Position numbers and translations under genes: made by a program. A model generated the notes under the pieces. It ran no database searches. It had not been told where the DNA came from and worked only from the letters and a program-made list of their open reading frames with translations. A stretch of DNA of 64,000 bases from positions 39,173-103,172 of the forward strand of contig JAIQFG010000026.1 of NCBI GenBank assembly GCA_020073375.1, written 5' to 3'. Source of the DNA: Terriglobia bacterium. Lineage in GTDB: Bacteria; Acidobacteriota; Terriglobia; Acidiferrales; UBA7541. Of this stretch, positions 26,986-36,468 are shown piece by piece; position 1 is the stretch's first letter, and the number at the start of each line of letters is the position of its first letter.

Positions 26986-27069
26986 TCAAAATTTTTCCGG
27001 CCGAAGCAATGCGTACATCAGATAAACGAACAAAAACGCCGCGACAACTCCCGCAATCGCGTACTCCAT
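26986..27069 (-). CDS. kdpF: Potassium-transporting ATPase subunit F, KdpF
   Basis: A 27-residue single-helix membrane peptide starting MEYAIAGVVAAFLFVYLMY and ending LLRPEKF, the KdpF pattern (one helix followed by Leu-x-Arg-Pro-Glu-x-Phe). GGGAGGG lies at the right distance before the ATG. It is the first of the kdpFABC genes, nine bases before kdpA, and would stabilise the complex. Confidence 0.88.
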   Translation of the reverse strand: MEYAIAGVVAAFLFVYLMYALLRPEKF

Positions 27070-27079
27070 GGAACCCTCC

Positions 27080-27166
27080 CTAAAGGCGGTCAGACGCCTT
27101 CGTGAATCCCCACATCAGAACAAAAAACACGAGCACAATACCGACGTAAAATAGATCCAGCATCAT
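27080..27166 (-). CDS. Second KdpF-like micro membrane protein
   Basis: A 28-residue reading frame, MMLDLFYVGIVLVFFVLMWG then FTKASDRL: one hydrophobic helix and a polar end. GAGGTGA lies just before the ATG and it ends ten bases before kdpF. Small one-helix frames of this kind (ending in -CDRL or -SDRL) occur before kdpFA in other bacteria as I recall them. It may be an extra pump subunit. Confidence 0.65.
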   Translation of the reverse strand: MMLDLFYVGIVLVFFVLMWGFTKASDRL

Positions 27167-27277
27167 TCACCTCGCAAAGCCCTCGAACTCCACCGGAACG
27201 GCCGCCGCGATAGGCGCCAGGAGATTCATGGCTGGCGCGCCGTTCCAGGGCACATCGATGGCATACTTATTACCCAT
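27167..27277 (-). CDS. Possible 36-residue leader peptide of the kdp genes
   Basis: An ATG frame ending with a TGA that directly abuts the ATG of the next micro-gene (TGAATG), which suggests coupling. GGTGG is nearby upstream. The peptide (MGNKYAIDVPWNGAPAMNLL start) has no domain. It could be a leader peptide or chance. Confidence 0.3.
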   Translation of the reverse strand: MGNKYAIDVPWNGAPAMNLLAPIAAAVPVEFEGFAR

Positions 27278-27327
27278 TCGATTTTCCACCAACCCAATTC
27301 CTGGTTCCCTGAGAGTCCGTAATCTAG

Positions 27328-27633
27328 TCACTTGACGGAAACCCGCCTTGCTTGCATCTCGTAAATCGCTGTGGAGCGGTCTCGCCGATCCTGCTCGCCG
27401 GCCCGTACCTCACCCCGAAGCTGCAGCGGAATCACGCTCCCGCTGCCATTCGTTCCATGGGCGATCAGATGAGTCACGACGAGCACCGCCGGCCGCTCCT
27501 CCTGCATGAAGTCGAACTCATCGGGCCGGGTGTCGGATTTTGTCCGGCTGCCTTCCTTCCAGAAGTTGGCCAGGACGTAGATCAGAAAAACAACCCCCAT
27601 GGCATTCAACAAGAGAAATAGTTCAATCGCCAT
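27328..27633 (-). CDS. Small membrane-anchored hypothetical protein at the head of the kdp region
   Basis: A 101-residue protein with one N-terminal helix (ELFLLLNAMGVVFLIYVLANF) and a polar, charged cytoplasmic tail. The start has a strong AGGAGG ribosome site. It precedes the micro-genes and kdpFABC in the same direction, so it may be co-transcribed and linked to potassium transport, but no family was recognised. Confidence 0.6.
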   Translation of the reverse strand: MAIELFLLLNAMGVVFLIYVLANFWKEGSRTKSDTRPDEFDFMQEERPAVLVVTHLIAHGTNGSGSVIPLQLRGEVRAGEQDRRDRSTAIYEMQARRVSVK

Positions 27634-27764
27634 ATAGCCTCCTTCAGGCGCCGGCGCTGAACAGCGGGAACTTGAGATGGACCATATTGGCCCAGCGCGG
27701 TTCGCAATCCGCCACCTGAAAGGGGCTCGTTCTAATGCCCCTTATAGTAGATAGGTGCCCCGGA

Positions 27765-28670
27765 ATGCTGTGCGCCCGGTCACTTCTTGGTGCGTTCCTG
27801 CTGGTCATCTGCGCGGCTCCGACTTGCAAGGGCATCATGCAGGAAGAGCGCGCGGATTGCCGCGTCTTCCGCAGCGCCATCCTGCATACTTCAGTGCACT
27901 ATTGCGTTTTCCTGCCGGCGAACTACGCCGCGCCGCAATCCCAGGCGCAGCGGTATCCAGTCCTGTATCTGCTGCACGGGCTCAGGGGAAACGCGCAAAC
28001 CGCCGCATTGGACGGGGAGTGGAACGCGCTGCAGGATTTGCGGCGGGACCACAAGGTAGGCGATTTTCTGGTGGTGGCTCCGGACGGGTGGGACACGTTT
28101 TATGTCAATTCGCGCGACGGCAAGACGCTGTACGGCGATTTCTTTCTGCGCGAATTCATGCCCTCGATCGAGCGCAACTACCGCGTGCGGGCCGGGCGCT
28201 CCTCCCGCGGGATTACGGGTTTCTCCATGGGAGGCTACGGAGCACTCCGGATTGCATTCGGCCATCCGGAATTGTTCGGCTCGGCCAGCGCGCACAGCGC
28301 GGCCCTGATGCGCGAGCCGCCGATGGGCGTCGACGCGGGGGCCTCCTCGGGAAATCCCGCGGCGCAACTGCTGACCCAGGTGTTCGGCAATCCCATTGAC
28401 CGCAAGTTCTGGGATTTGAACAGCCCGTTTGTCCTGGCGAAACAAAAAGTCGCACTCGTCTCCAAAATGAAAATCTATTTCGACTGCGGCACCGAGGACT
28501 CATTCGGTTTTTATGCCGGCGCGAGCGAAATGAATCAGGCCCTGGATGCGCTGAAAATCTCTCACGAATTCCATCTGTATCCCGGCGGCCACAGCGTTTC
28601 CTATCTCCTGGCCCACCGCGACGCTTCGTTCCTGTTCCACTGGCAAGTGTTTGAGCCCGCTCGTAAATAG
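27765..28670 (+). CDS. Secreted esterase-family alpha/beta hydrolase
   Basis: A 301-residue protein with a signal peptide (MLCARSLLGAFLLVICAAP) and an esterase-D-like alpha/beta-hydrolase fold: oxyanion region VLYLLHGLRGNAQ, nucleophile elbow GFSMGGYGALR, and a late His in YPGGHSVSYLLAH. The family includes mycolyltransferase-like and feruloyl/acetyl esterases; the substrate is unknown. Start at ATG 27765 chosen to place the signal peptide at the N-terminus; an ATG 30 bases upstream is in frame. Confidence 0.82.
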   Translation: MLCARSLLGAFLLVICAAPTCKGIMQEERADCRVFRSAILHTSVHYCVFLPANYAAPQSQAQRYPVLYLLHGLRGNAQTAALDGEWNALQDLRRDHKVGDFLVVAPDGWDTFYVNSRDGKTLYGDFFLREFMPSIERNYRVRAGRSSRGITGFSMGGYGALRIAFGHPELFGSASAHSAALMREPPMGVDAGASSGNPAAQLLTQVFGNPIDRKFWDLNSPFVLAKQKVALVSKMKIYFDCGTEDSFGFYAGASEMNQALDALKISHEFHLYPGGHSVSYLLAHRDASFLFHWQVFEPARK

Positions 28671-28945
28671 AAATGCAGTTTCAGTGGATGGCCGCAGTTT
28701 CCTTGCAAGATTAAACATTCGTTTCGCAGCGGACGGCGTTTCCCCGTGGCGCCGGCGTCACGTGCCGCCCTCATTGTATTGCTGCCAAGTGTCACGGATA
28801 GTGACTTTCTCGGTGAAATAGACTAGTATTCCCGCCCAGTGGGGAAGTCCAGTTTCCTGAATTGGGTGTGGAACTCTGCCTGCCGTTAGGAAGTTGGCGG
28901 GTTGCCATGTTTCACGCCCCGTTACGGCCATTCATAAATCGCCAT
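28671..28945. other. Intergenic stretch before the FG-GAP protein gene
   Basis: 275 bases with no gene or firm promoter. It includes a partial CCGGCG palindrome near 28748 that I did not count as a repeat copy. Confidence 0.4.
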
Positions 28946-29014
28946 GGTTCGGGCTTCTCCCGCGTCAGCGCAAATGTTTGCCCCCGTCGCCGCTGGCGCA
29001 AGTGCGGAGGTCCC
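28946..29014 (+). other. Leader segment resembling that of the next large surface-protein gene
   Basis: The 69 bases before the start align by eye with 32485-32556 before the Kelch gene: TTCG, TTCTC, CGCG, GTTTG-CC, CCGC-GGC and GGAGG blocks occur in the same order and spacing. It could be a shared RNA leader or common ancestry. Confidence 0.35.
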
Positions 29015-32000
29015 ATGCGCATCAAATGTGCGGCTGCTCTTTTGCCCTTAATTATTGCGGGTTGTTGTCCGCCGCTTGTGGCGCAGAATAATCCGGTCCC
29101 TTTTGTGCATCATCCGCTGTCTCCGGCCAATGCCGCGCCGGGAACTCAAGGCATCACCCTCACCTTGAGCGGCGCCGGCTTCGTCAACGGCGCCGTGGTG
29201 AACTGGAATGGCGCTGCGCGCCCTACGTCCTTCGTCAGCAGCGCGAAACTCACCGCCGCGATTTCCATTTCCGACCTTGCGGCGTCCGGCTCGTTTCCCG
29301 TGACGGTTACAAATCCCGCACCAGGCGGAGGCGCGTCCAACGTCGTACTCTTTGAGGTAACCACGCCCGCGGCCACGCTGGCTTTCACGCTAACGAACAC
29401 GAATTTCCCAAATTCCTCGGCAAGCCCCGGGATCAACCAGCCGTCTGCCATGGCTGTGGCATATAGTCCGGGGTCGCCGCAGCCGAATCTGGAAATCGCC
29501 AGCGGCGGTTGCCCCGCGCAGGTTTCCTGCGTTCTCGATCATGGTTACATCACGACGGCAGGGCCCAACGCTGCCCTGACGCTCACCGTGGCCAGCCCGA
29601 ATTCGGTGGCCACGGGCGATTTCAATGGCGATGGGCTTTATGATTTGCTGAGCGCGGGAACCACGTTTTCGGTTTCCCTGGCACAGGGCGCGAATCTGTT
29701 CGCCAACCCGAAGGACTACCCCTTGCCGGGGGACGCATCTCCCTCTGTCGCGCCCCTGGCGGCCGATTTCAATCGCGACGGCCGGCTCGATCTGGTGGTG
29801 GGGCGAAGCACGGGCGCCTATTTTCTGGCGGGCAACGGCGACGGAACCTTCGCGGCGCCTGTCGCGATCACCACGGATCCAGCCGCCCTTGGCTCGCAGC
29901 TCGCTCTGGGTGATTTTAATGGCGACGGCATTCTGGACCTGGCCGTCTGCAACTTCGATCTTGCGGGCAGCACCGTCTCCATCCTGCTGGGAAATGGCGA
30001 CGGCACATTTCTGCTGCGTGCGAATTACAACCTCAATTTATTCGCAGGCCAGATCATGGCCGTTGACTTCAACGGCGACGGCATACTCGACCTCGCGGCG
30101 CTCGATTCCAACAGCTCGGCCGCTTTCGTTTCCATCCTGCTCGGAAATGGCGACGGCACGTTTCAGCCGAAAGTCGATTATCCCGCGGGCACTTCCCCCA
30201 TTGCGATCACCGCCGGGGATTACAACGGAGATGGCCGCGTGGACCTGGCCATCGCGGACACGCTCTGCTTGAATTCGGGATGCCCGGCATCCGGCGCCGT
30301 GAACGTGCTTTTGGGGAAGGGTGACGGCACGCTTCAAAGCTCCCTCGGATTCTCAACCCAGGGAGGGCCCAGCGCGATCGCTTCCGGTGAATTTCTCCCG
30401 GCCAATCCACCCGTCGGCAGGGAAGGGTTCGCCGTTGCCAATCAAAGCATCAGCACGGTGTCCATCTTTTCCGCGATCCCGCTGGCGGTGAACTCCAATC
30501 CGCTTCCGACAATATCTTCCGTGGCGCCCGCGTTCGTGATTCAAAACAGCGGGGCGCTTACCCTGACCATCGCTGGAACCAATTTCGTTTTCGGGTCGAC
30601 AATCATGTTTAACGGGCAGGCCGAGCCGACGACGTTTGTAAGTTCCACGCAACTCAGCGCGCAAATTCCGGCCACGGCAGCCGCCAGCGCGGGGGCGCAG
30701 TCCGTCGTGGTGAACAACCCGTCTCCTGGGGGAGGGATCTCCACGGTGGAGGAATTTTTTGTCTATTACGCCTCGCCCGTAATCGCCTCGCTCAGCACGA
30801 CCAGCGTGGTCGCAGGTTCCCCCGGGTTCCCGCTCACGATCAACGGATCGAATTTCGTGCAAGGCGCCACATTGGATTTTAACGGCGTGGTGCAGCCGTT
30901 TACATTCGTCAGCTCCACGCAACTGACCACCACGGTTGCAGCTTCCTCCATCGCGACGCCCGCCACCATCGCCATTACCCTTATGAATCCGTCCCAGGGA
31001 ATTGGTTTTTCCAGCGGGGGGGCCTCGCCTGCCGTTAATTTGGCCGTCCTTCCCGCGAACACACAACCGACGGTCGGAGGATTGAGCCCCGCCAGCGCCA
31101 CGGCCGGCGCGGCCGGCTTCACTCTGACAATCACGGGGGCTGGCTTTTCTGCTTTCTCGACCGTGAAATTCGGGGCCGTACCCATCACGACGACAGGCTT
31201 CGACCCCCAAACCCCAAACGTACTGCAGGCTCCCATACCTATGAGTGCCCTCGCCATTGCGGGAACGCCCCTGGTTATCGTGACCAATCCCGGCGGCGCC
31301 CCATCCGTGCCCATCTCTTTCATCGTCAATAATCCCGTGCCTGCCGAGACCGGCCTTTCGCCGACCAGCGCCGCGCCCGGAAGTGGCGCCGTTCCATTGA
31401 ATGTCGCGGGGGTAAATTTCAATTCAAGTTCGGTCGTGCAAGCCGGAGGCGCGCCGCTTGCCACCACATTCGTCAGCTCGACGTCGCTAACCGCATTGCT
31501 TCCAGCAAGCGCCATGACGCCGGGCGCAACTCTGAATGTCGCGGTGAATAATCCATCGCCCGGCGGCGGAACCACTTCTCCGCTCGCCTTCGCCATCGCC
31601 GATTTCAACGTGACCGCTGTGGCCTCGACGTCGACCATTCCCGCCGGACAGCCCGCCAGCTTCATGCTGGCAGTGGTCCCGGCCGCGGCCAATGGTTCCC
31701 TGGGAGCTCCGGTTAATTTCACCGCGGTCGGAATGCCGCCGAACGCAAACGCTTCCTTCTCTCCGTCCTCGCTCCCCTCCGGAACCAAGGCCACGAATGT
31801 GACTCTTTCCATTGCCACGATGCCGCACTCGGGGGGCGCCTCACCGTTGCCGCCGCGCGGCGATTGGCCCCGGCCGCTTTTCTTGAGAATCCTCGCCTTT
31901 CTGATCGCCATGCTGTGGTTTGGCCTGCGGGCCGCGAGTGCGCTGGCGCGTCGATACGTCCCGCAATTCCTGGTCGTCTTCCTTCTGCTGATTGCCTCCG

Positions 32001-32149
32001 CACTGGCCGCCTGCGGAGGTTCCAGTGGAAATTACAGCCCAGCGCTCAACCCCGCCACCGGTACTCCCGCGGGCACGTATTCAATTACTGTCACGACCGC
32101 TTCCGGAAACGCGTCGCTCACCACCAAGGTGACGCTCACGGTGCGGTAG
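29015..32149 (+). CDS. Large secreted FG-GAP/VCBS and IPT/TIG repeat protein
   Basis: A 1044-residue surface protein. A signal peptide (MRIKCAAALLPLIIAGCCPP) is followed by a TIG domain, five or so FG-GAP blades with calcium-type motifs (DFNGDGLYDLL, DFNRDGRLDLV, DFNGDGILDLA twice, DYNGDGRVDLA; about 190-460), then further IPT/TIG domains to about 860. The tail has two hydrophobic segments around a basic loop, Cys-Gly-Gly, and GTPAGTYSITV. The start is chosen at the ATG with GGAGG seven bases upstream. It likely folds into a seven-bladed propeller plus Ig stalk for adhesion; ligand unknown. Confidence 0.9.
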   Translation: MRIKCAAALLPLIIAGCCPPLVAQNNPVPFVHHPLSPANAAPGTQGITLTLSGAGFVNGAVVNWNGAARPTSFVSSAKLTAAISISDLAASGSFPVTVTNPAPGGGASNVVLFEVTTPAATLAFTLTNTNFPNSSASPGINQPSAMAVAYSPGSPQPNLEIASGGCPAQVSCVLDHGYITTAGPNAALTLTVASPNSVATGDFNGDGLYDLLSAGTTFSVSLAQGANLFANPKDYPLPGDASPSVAPLAADFNRDGRLDLVVGRSTGAYFLAGNGDGTFAAPVAITTDPAALGSQLALGDFNGDGILDLAVCNFDLAGSTVSILLGNGDGTFLLRANYNLNLFAGQIMAVDFNGDGILDLAALDSNSSAAFVSILLGNGDGTFQPKVDYPAGTSPIAITAGDYNGDGRVDLAIADTLCLNSGCPASGAVNVLLGKGDGTLQSSLGFSTQGGPSAIASGEFLPANPPVGREGFAVANQSISTVSIFSAIPLAVNSNPLPTISSVAPAFVIQNSGALTLTIAGTNFVFGSTIMFNGQAEPTTFVSSTQLSAQIPATAAASAGAQSVVVNNPSPGGGISTVEEFFVYYASPVIASLSTTSVVAGSPGFPLTINGSNFVQGATLDFNGVVQPFTFVSSTQLTTTVAASSIATPATIAITLMNPSQGIGFSSGGASPAVNLAVLPANTQPTVGGLSPASATAGAAGFTLTITGAGFSAFSTVKFGAVPITTTGFDPQTPNVLQAPIPMSALAIAGTPLVIVTNPGGAPSVPISFIVNNPVPAETGLSPTSAAPGSGAVPLNVAGVNFNSSSVVQAGGAPLATTFVSSTSLTALLPASAMTPGATLNVAVNNPSPGGGTTSPLAFAIADFNVTAVASTSTIPAGQPASFMLAVVPAAANGSLGAPVNFTAVGMPPNANASFSPSSLPSGTKATNVTLSIATMPHSGGASPLPPRGDWPRPLFLRILAFLIAMLWFGLRAASALARRYVPQFLVVFLLLIASALAACGGSSGNYSPALNPATGTPAGTYSITVTTASGNASLTTKVTLTVR

Positions 32150-32154
32150 CGGTC

Positions 32155-32246
32155 TAGTAGGACAGGCTTCAGCCTGTTGAATTTAGTTGCGGCTGGATCG
32201 ATGGAGTCCGGACGCCGCCTCACAGGCTGGAGCCTGTGCCACTAAA
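32155..32246. repeat. Bipartite GTAG palindrome (ACAGGCTTCAG family)
   Basis: First arm AGTAGGACAGGCTTCAG (32156 on), second arm CACAGGCTGGAGCCTGTG followed by CCACTAAAA. Six bases after the FG-GAP gene stop. The two arms differ slightly. The rest of 32247-32484 holds nothing recognised. Confidence 0.75.
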
Positions 32247-32484
32247 ACCGCGCCCCCGAACGGAGTATGAGTTTCTGTCCTCTCCATCCGGAAAATTTGC
32301 ACCAAAGCAGGATTTCCAATTAGTCACTCTAACGCAACAGTGGAATTGTGCTTGCGAGAGGGAATGTTAGAGTAGAAATCGCGTAGAGAAATCCAATCTC
32401 GCAAAGTAAGCGCGGCAGCCGCAAGAGGATGAATTCGGGCATCCTGATTGCAGCCCGAAGCGCAAATTCCCAACCATCGAAGTG

Positions 32485-32556
32485 TGTTCGATTTCTCACG
32501 CGCCCGCGCGCGAGCGTTTGTCCAGCGCTCCGCCGGCATTCGCCTGGGAGGGTTGC
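32485..32556 (+). other. Leader segment similar to 28946-29014
   Basis: Blocks TTCG, TTCTC, CGCG, GTTTG-CC, CCGC-GGC and GGGAGGG in the same order as upstream of the FG-GAP gene. The last block is the ribosome site of the Kelch gene. The similarity was judged by eye only. Confidence 0.35.
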
Positions 32557-35500
32557 GTGAATTCAATTCCGGCATCGGTCGCGAAGTGGAGAAATGATCA
32601 CATTTTGCCCGGCCAGGGACGCGGCCTCTGCCTTGCGGCGGCATATCTCTTTTTCGCACTGATATTTTTCCTGGCGCCGACCCAGGCATCCGCCGCGGTC
32701 TCCGTCTCGATCAGCCCATCTTCGGTCAACCTGCCCGCCAGTGGCACGCAGCAATTTACGGCCACGGTTACGGGCGCAAGCGACACGTCAGTCACCTGGA
32801 CGATTCAGGAAGGCCCGGCGGGAGGAACGATTTCCGGCGCGGGATTGTACGCCGCTCCGGCGGTCGTCGGCGTCTACCACGTCATTGCCACAAGCAACGC
32901 GGATAACTCGCAGACCGTGACTGCCACTGTCGGCGTGCCTGGCTTCGTTCAATCTGGACTGTACAACCGGCGTGGAGGGCATACGGCCACGCTTCTTCCC
33001 AATGGAACCATACTTTTTGCCGGCGGCGCGATTGTTCCCGGAATTATCGCAAGTGCCAGCGCGGAGATCTACGATCCAGTAACGAACACATCCGTGCCCA
33101 CTGGAAATCTGGCCACCGCTCGCGGAGTCCACACCGCGACGCTGCTGCCAAATGGGAAAGTGCTTCTTGTGGGCGGCCAATCGCCCACCGTTCAAACCGA
33201 GACCGCGGAGCTCTATGATCCTGTCTCAGGAACCTTTGCCGCGACCGGCAGCATGAGTGTGGCTCGCAGCGGGCATACCGCGACTTTGCTGCCAAATGGA
33301 AAAGTGCTGATTGCAGGGGGAGGAAATTGCAATTCGGGCTGCGCATATTTCAACACAGCGGAATTGTACGATCCCGGTTCCGGAACCTTCAGTCCCACGG
33401 GGAGTTTGGCTACGCCCTACTTCGGTGCCGAGGCGATTCTTCTGCCTGGCGGAAAAGTGTTGATCGCGGGGGGCAGCGCGGACGGAACGAATTCAAATAG
33501 TTTCGCGGAACTTTATGATCCTTCCACAGGTCTGTTCACGTTGACGGGAGCGTTGGTCAATCCCCGCCAGGAATTTACCGCGACATTATTAGCCAGTGGA
33601 AAGGTCTTGCTAGCAGGAGGCCTTGTCAACGGCGCTGTTTCGGTGACGGCCGAAATCTTCGACCCTTTCACAGGAGCCTTCACATCAACCGGAAGCTTGA
33701 GCGTTCCGCGCGCTCTTCACACGGCAACGTTGCTATCCAACGGCAAAGTCCTGATCGCCAGTGGAAATTCCACACTCTCCCGGACGGCCGCCAACGAGTT
33801 GTACGATCCGGTGTCCGGAACGTTCAGCCTGACAGGCAATTTGGGGGAACCAAGATTCGATCACACCGCAACTGCCCTCTCGAATGGCTCGGTAGTCATC
33901 GCGGGCGGAATTACCGGGCAAATCCTCGGGAGTGTCGAACCTTACGATCCGTCGGCGGGGATTTTTAATAGTCGCAGCGTGTTCATGAATGTCTCGCGAA
34001 TCGGCCAGGCGGAAGCACGGCTGGCCGACGGGAGTATCCTGATCACGGGCGGCGCCGATCAAAATAAAAATGGAGCTCTCACGCCCACTGCCGAAATCTA
34101 CGATCCGGCAACCCGGAAATTTACACTCACTGGGTCCATGAACTCGGCCCGGCAGTTGCATACCGCAACGCTTTTGCCCAATGGCAAGGTCCTGGTCGTG
34201 GGGGGAGTTAATAATCCCATGGCCGGGCCCAATGCCTTTGTTCTTGTGCCCACGGCCGAGTTGTACGACCCGGTTTCGGGGACCTTCAGCCTGACGGGAA
34301 GTCCCAGCGTGCCGCGCGGCGAGCACACCGCAACTCTTCTCGCAAACGGCAAGGTGCTGATCGCCGGGGGCCTCGCACTCTCGGAAACTAACCCTGCCAC
34401 CCCGAGCGCGGAGTTGTACGATCCATCCACGGGCGCATTCAGTGCTGCGGCAAACATGACCGTGGAGCGCGCCAGGCATACCGCGACTTTGCTGAACAGC
34501 GGGAAAGTCATGATCGCCGGCGGAATTCCACCTCCAGTCATAATGGGCACCATTCCAATTACCGGTCCGGCGGGGGAAATTTACGATCCGGTTGCGGGTT
34601 CGTTCACTCCGGTGGGGCCCTTGACAACCGGCGAGGGGCTGACTTTTGCTGCTACCTGTTGCAGTGGGCAAATTCCTCTCTTTGACTCAACACTGTTGCC
34701 GAGCGGCCAGGTCATGGTCGGCTTGGGATACATTTTCGATCCGGTCTCGAACACTTTCTCTCCAATCCCTCACGGTAGGACTGCGAATTCCTACAGCATT
34801 ACGGTACTCCCCAACGGGGAAATTCTGGCTGCCGATGGTTCAGACTTCATAATTGACCTGAATAGCTCATTCTACGAAACGGACCTGCCCACACAACTCA
34901 CGAGGCAAAGTCCCGTGGCCTATCTGCTCTCGACTGGGCAAGTTATGCTCGCCAGCGGATCCGACGCCAGGGAAGCCGATTTCTTCGTGCCTCCAGTGGC
35001 GTCTACTGCCCCTGTCGTGACCGGGATCTCGCCAAATCCCGTGACGGGTTTTGCCGCCGTTCCCATTACGATTCAGGGATCCAATTTCACAACGGGCTCG
35101 GTGGTCTCCGACTTTTTTGTGCCATTGCAAACAACATTTGTCTCTAGCACGCAATTGAACGCAATCTTTCCCGCACAAAGTTTGCTGAATCCCGGCAATC
35201 ATGAGATTGAAGTCACCAACACGGAAGACCCGCGGATCGCCACTTCCACTCTGCTGGTCGTCAATCCCCGCCTGCAAAGCACCGTCCCGCAAGGCTGGTC
35301 TCTCAACTTTTCAAACGTGAACGTCGGGTCTTCTGCCGGACTGCCTGTCACCCTCACGAATATCGGGAATCAGGCACTGACCGTGAACTCCCTCACGATT
35401 TCGGGAACCGGTAGCGCCGACTTCACATTCGATCCCGCGACCAATTGCCCGGCGCAGGGATTGACCCTCGCGCCGCAAGCGGCGTGTTCGGCGACCGTTA

Positions 35501-36468
35501 AATTCGCTCCGCTCGGAGTCGGAACATTTAACGCCGTGCTGACGGTGACTTACCAGGTTCCCGGCAGCCCGCTGGTCATTCAACTGACCGGGATCGGCGT
35601 CGGCGTTCCGGTCGCGACAACGGCGCCGTTCAGTTTGACATTCGGCAATCAAGCCATCGGGACCTCGAGCGCTCCGCAAACGGTGACTATCACCAGCACC
35701 GGCTCGGCGACCCTGCAGTTCGGGAGCACCACGTTGAGCGATACGGCCGATTTTCGATTGACCAGCACATGTCCCGGGAGCCTGGCGCCGAACACGAATT
35801 GCTCGCTTGGCTTAACCTTCGCGCCGTCCACCGTGGGAAATATTTCGGGGTCCGCCGTCGTCCAGGCCAATGACGGCGGTTCGCCGCACATCATTCCACT
35901 TACAGGCACGGGCACGGGCTTTGCGCTGTCTCCGGCGACTGGCTCTTCCGCCTCCGCAACGATCGCCGCCGGACAGCCCGCCACGTACCAGCTAAGCCTC
36001 GCGCCTCAGGCATTTTCCGGGTCGGTGACGCTGACCTGCGCTCCAGTCGCCGCCATCCCGAACGCAACATGCATGGTGTCTCCAAGTCCCGTGACGCTGA
36101 GCGGAACGTTGGCGACGACGGTCACTGTTTCGGTCACCACCGCGGCGCATTCAGGATTGTGGATTCCCGGAAATGGCCGCCGTTTATTTAATCCGGGTGT
36201 GTATTCGCGCGGTAGCATCCGGCTGCTTTTCTTGCTCTCGATCATGGCCGGGATAATCGCGGCTTCGCGGAAAGGGTGGAGGAAAATCCCTCTGGCATTT
36301 TCGATGGTCCTTCTGCTCGCCTTGCTTGCTACCGGTTGCGCCGGCGGAGGTGGCGGGATGTCGGGTGGAGGGTCGGGAGGAACGCCCGCGGGAACCTACC
36401 AGCTTCTCGTCACCGCGTCTTCCTCAAGCGTGACGCGCACCATGACGCTGACGCTGACCGTGCAATAA
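32557..36468 (+). CDS. Large secreted Kelch-repeat protein with TIG and choice-of-anchor domains
   Basis: A 1303-residue protein. A long N-terminus with a hydrophobic signal (LCLAAAYLFFALIFFLAPTQ) leads to a bacterial-Ig region, then about twelve Kelch blades of the form HTATLLPNGKVLIAGG-AELYDP (about 125-780), a TIG domain, and two ASPM/SPD-2/Hydin-type domains (FSNVNVGSSAGLPVTLTNIG). The tail repeats the plan of the FG-GAP protein: a hydrophobic pair around a basic loop, TGCAGGG and GTPAGTY. A GTG start is chosen for its GGGAGGG site. Likely exported and surface exposed. Confidence 0.9.
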   Translation: MNSIPASVAKWRNDHILPGQGRGLCLAAAYLFFALIFFLAPTQASAAVSVSISPSSVNLPASGTQQFTATVTGASDTSVTWTIQEGPAGGTISGAGLYAAPAVVGVYHVIATSNADNSQTVTATVGVPGFVQSGLYNRRGGHTATLLPNGTILFAGGAIVPGIIASASAEIYDPVTNTSVPTGNLATARGVHTATLLPNGKVLLVGGQSPTVQTETAELYDPVSGTFAATGSMSVARSGHTATLLPNGKVLIAGGGNCNSGCAYFNTAELYDPGSGTFSPTGSLATPYFGAEAILLPGGKVLIAGGSADGTNSNSFAELYDPSTGLFTLTGALVNPRQEFTATLLASGKVLLAGGLVNGAVSVTAEIFDPFTGAFTSTGSLSVPRALHTATLLSNGKVLIASGNSTLSRTAANELYDPVSGTFSLTGNLGEPRFDHTATALSNGSVVIAGGITGQILGSVEPYDPSAGIFNSRSVFMNVSRIGQAEARLADGSILITGGADQNKNGALTPTAEIYDPATRKFTLTGSMNSARQLHTATLLPNGKVLVVGGVNNPMAGPNAFVLVPTAELYDPVSGTFSLTGSPSVPRGEHTATLLANGKVLIAGGLALSETNPATPSAELYDPSTGAFSAAANMTVERARHTATLLNSGKVMIAGGIPPPVIMGTIPITGPAGEIYDPVAGSFTPVGPLTTGEGLTFAATCCSGQIPLFDSTLLPSGQVMVGLGYIFDPVSNTFSPIPHGRTANSYSITVLPNGEILAADGSDFIIDLNSSFYETDLPTQLTRQSPVAYLLSTGQVMLASGSDAREADFFVPPVASTAPVVTGISPNPVTGFAAVPITIQGSNFTTGSVVSDFFVPLQTTFVSSTQLNAIFPAQSLLNPGNHEIEVTNTEDPRIATSTLLVVNPRLQSTVPQGWSLNFSNVNVGSSAGLPVTLTNIGNQALTVNSLTISGTGSADFTFDPATNCPAQGLTLAPQAACSATVKFAPLGVGTFNAVLTVTYQVPGSPLVIQLTGIGVGVPVATTAPFSLTFGNQAIGTSSAPQTVTITSTGSATLQFGSTTLSDTADFRLTSTCPGSLAPNTNCSLGLTFAPSTVGNISGSAVVQANDGGSPHIIPLTGTGTGFALSPATGSSASATIAAGQPATYQLSLAPQAFSGSVTLTCAPVAAIPNATCMVSPSPVTLSGTLATTVTVSVTTAAHSGLWIPGNGRRLFNPGVYSRGSIRLLFLLSIMAGIIAASRKGWRKIPLAFSMVLLLALLATGCAGGGGGMSGGGSGGTPAGTYQLLVTASSSSVTRTMTLTLTVQ

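Noticed and set aside
28745..28775. A CCGGCG palindrome copy before the FG-GAP gene
   Set aside because: Only partial arms and no GTAG/CTAC end; likely chance in GC-rich DNA.
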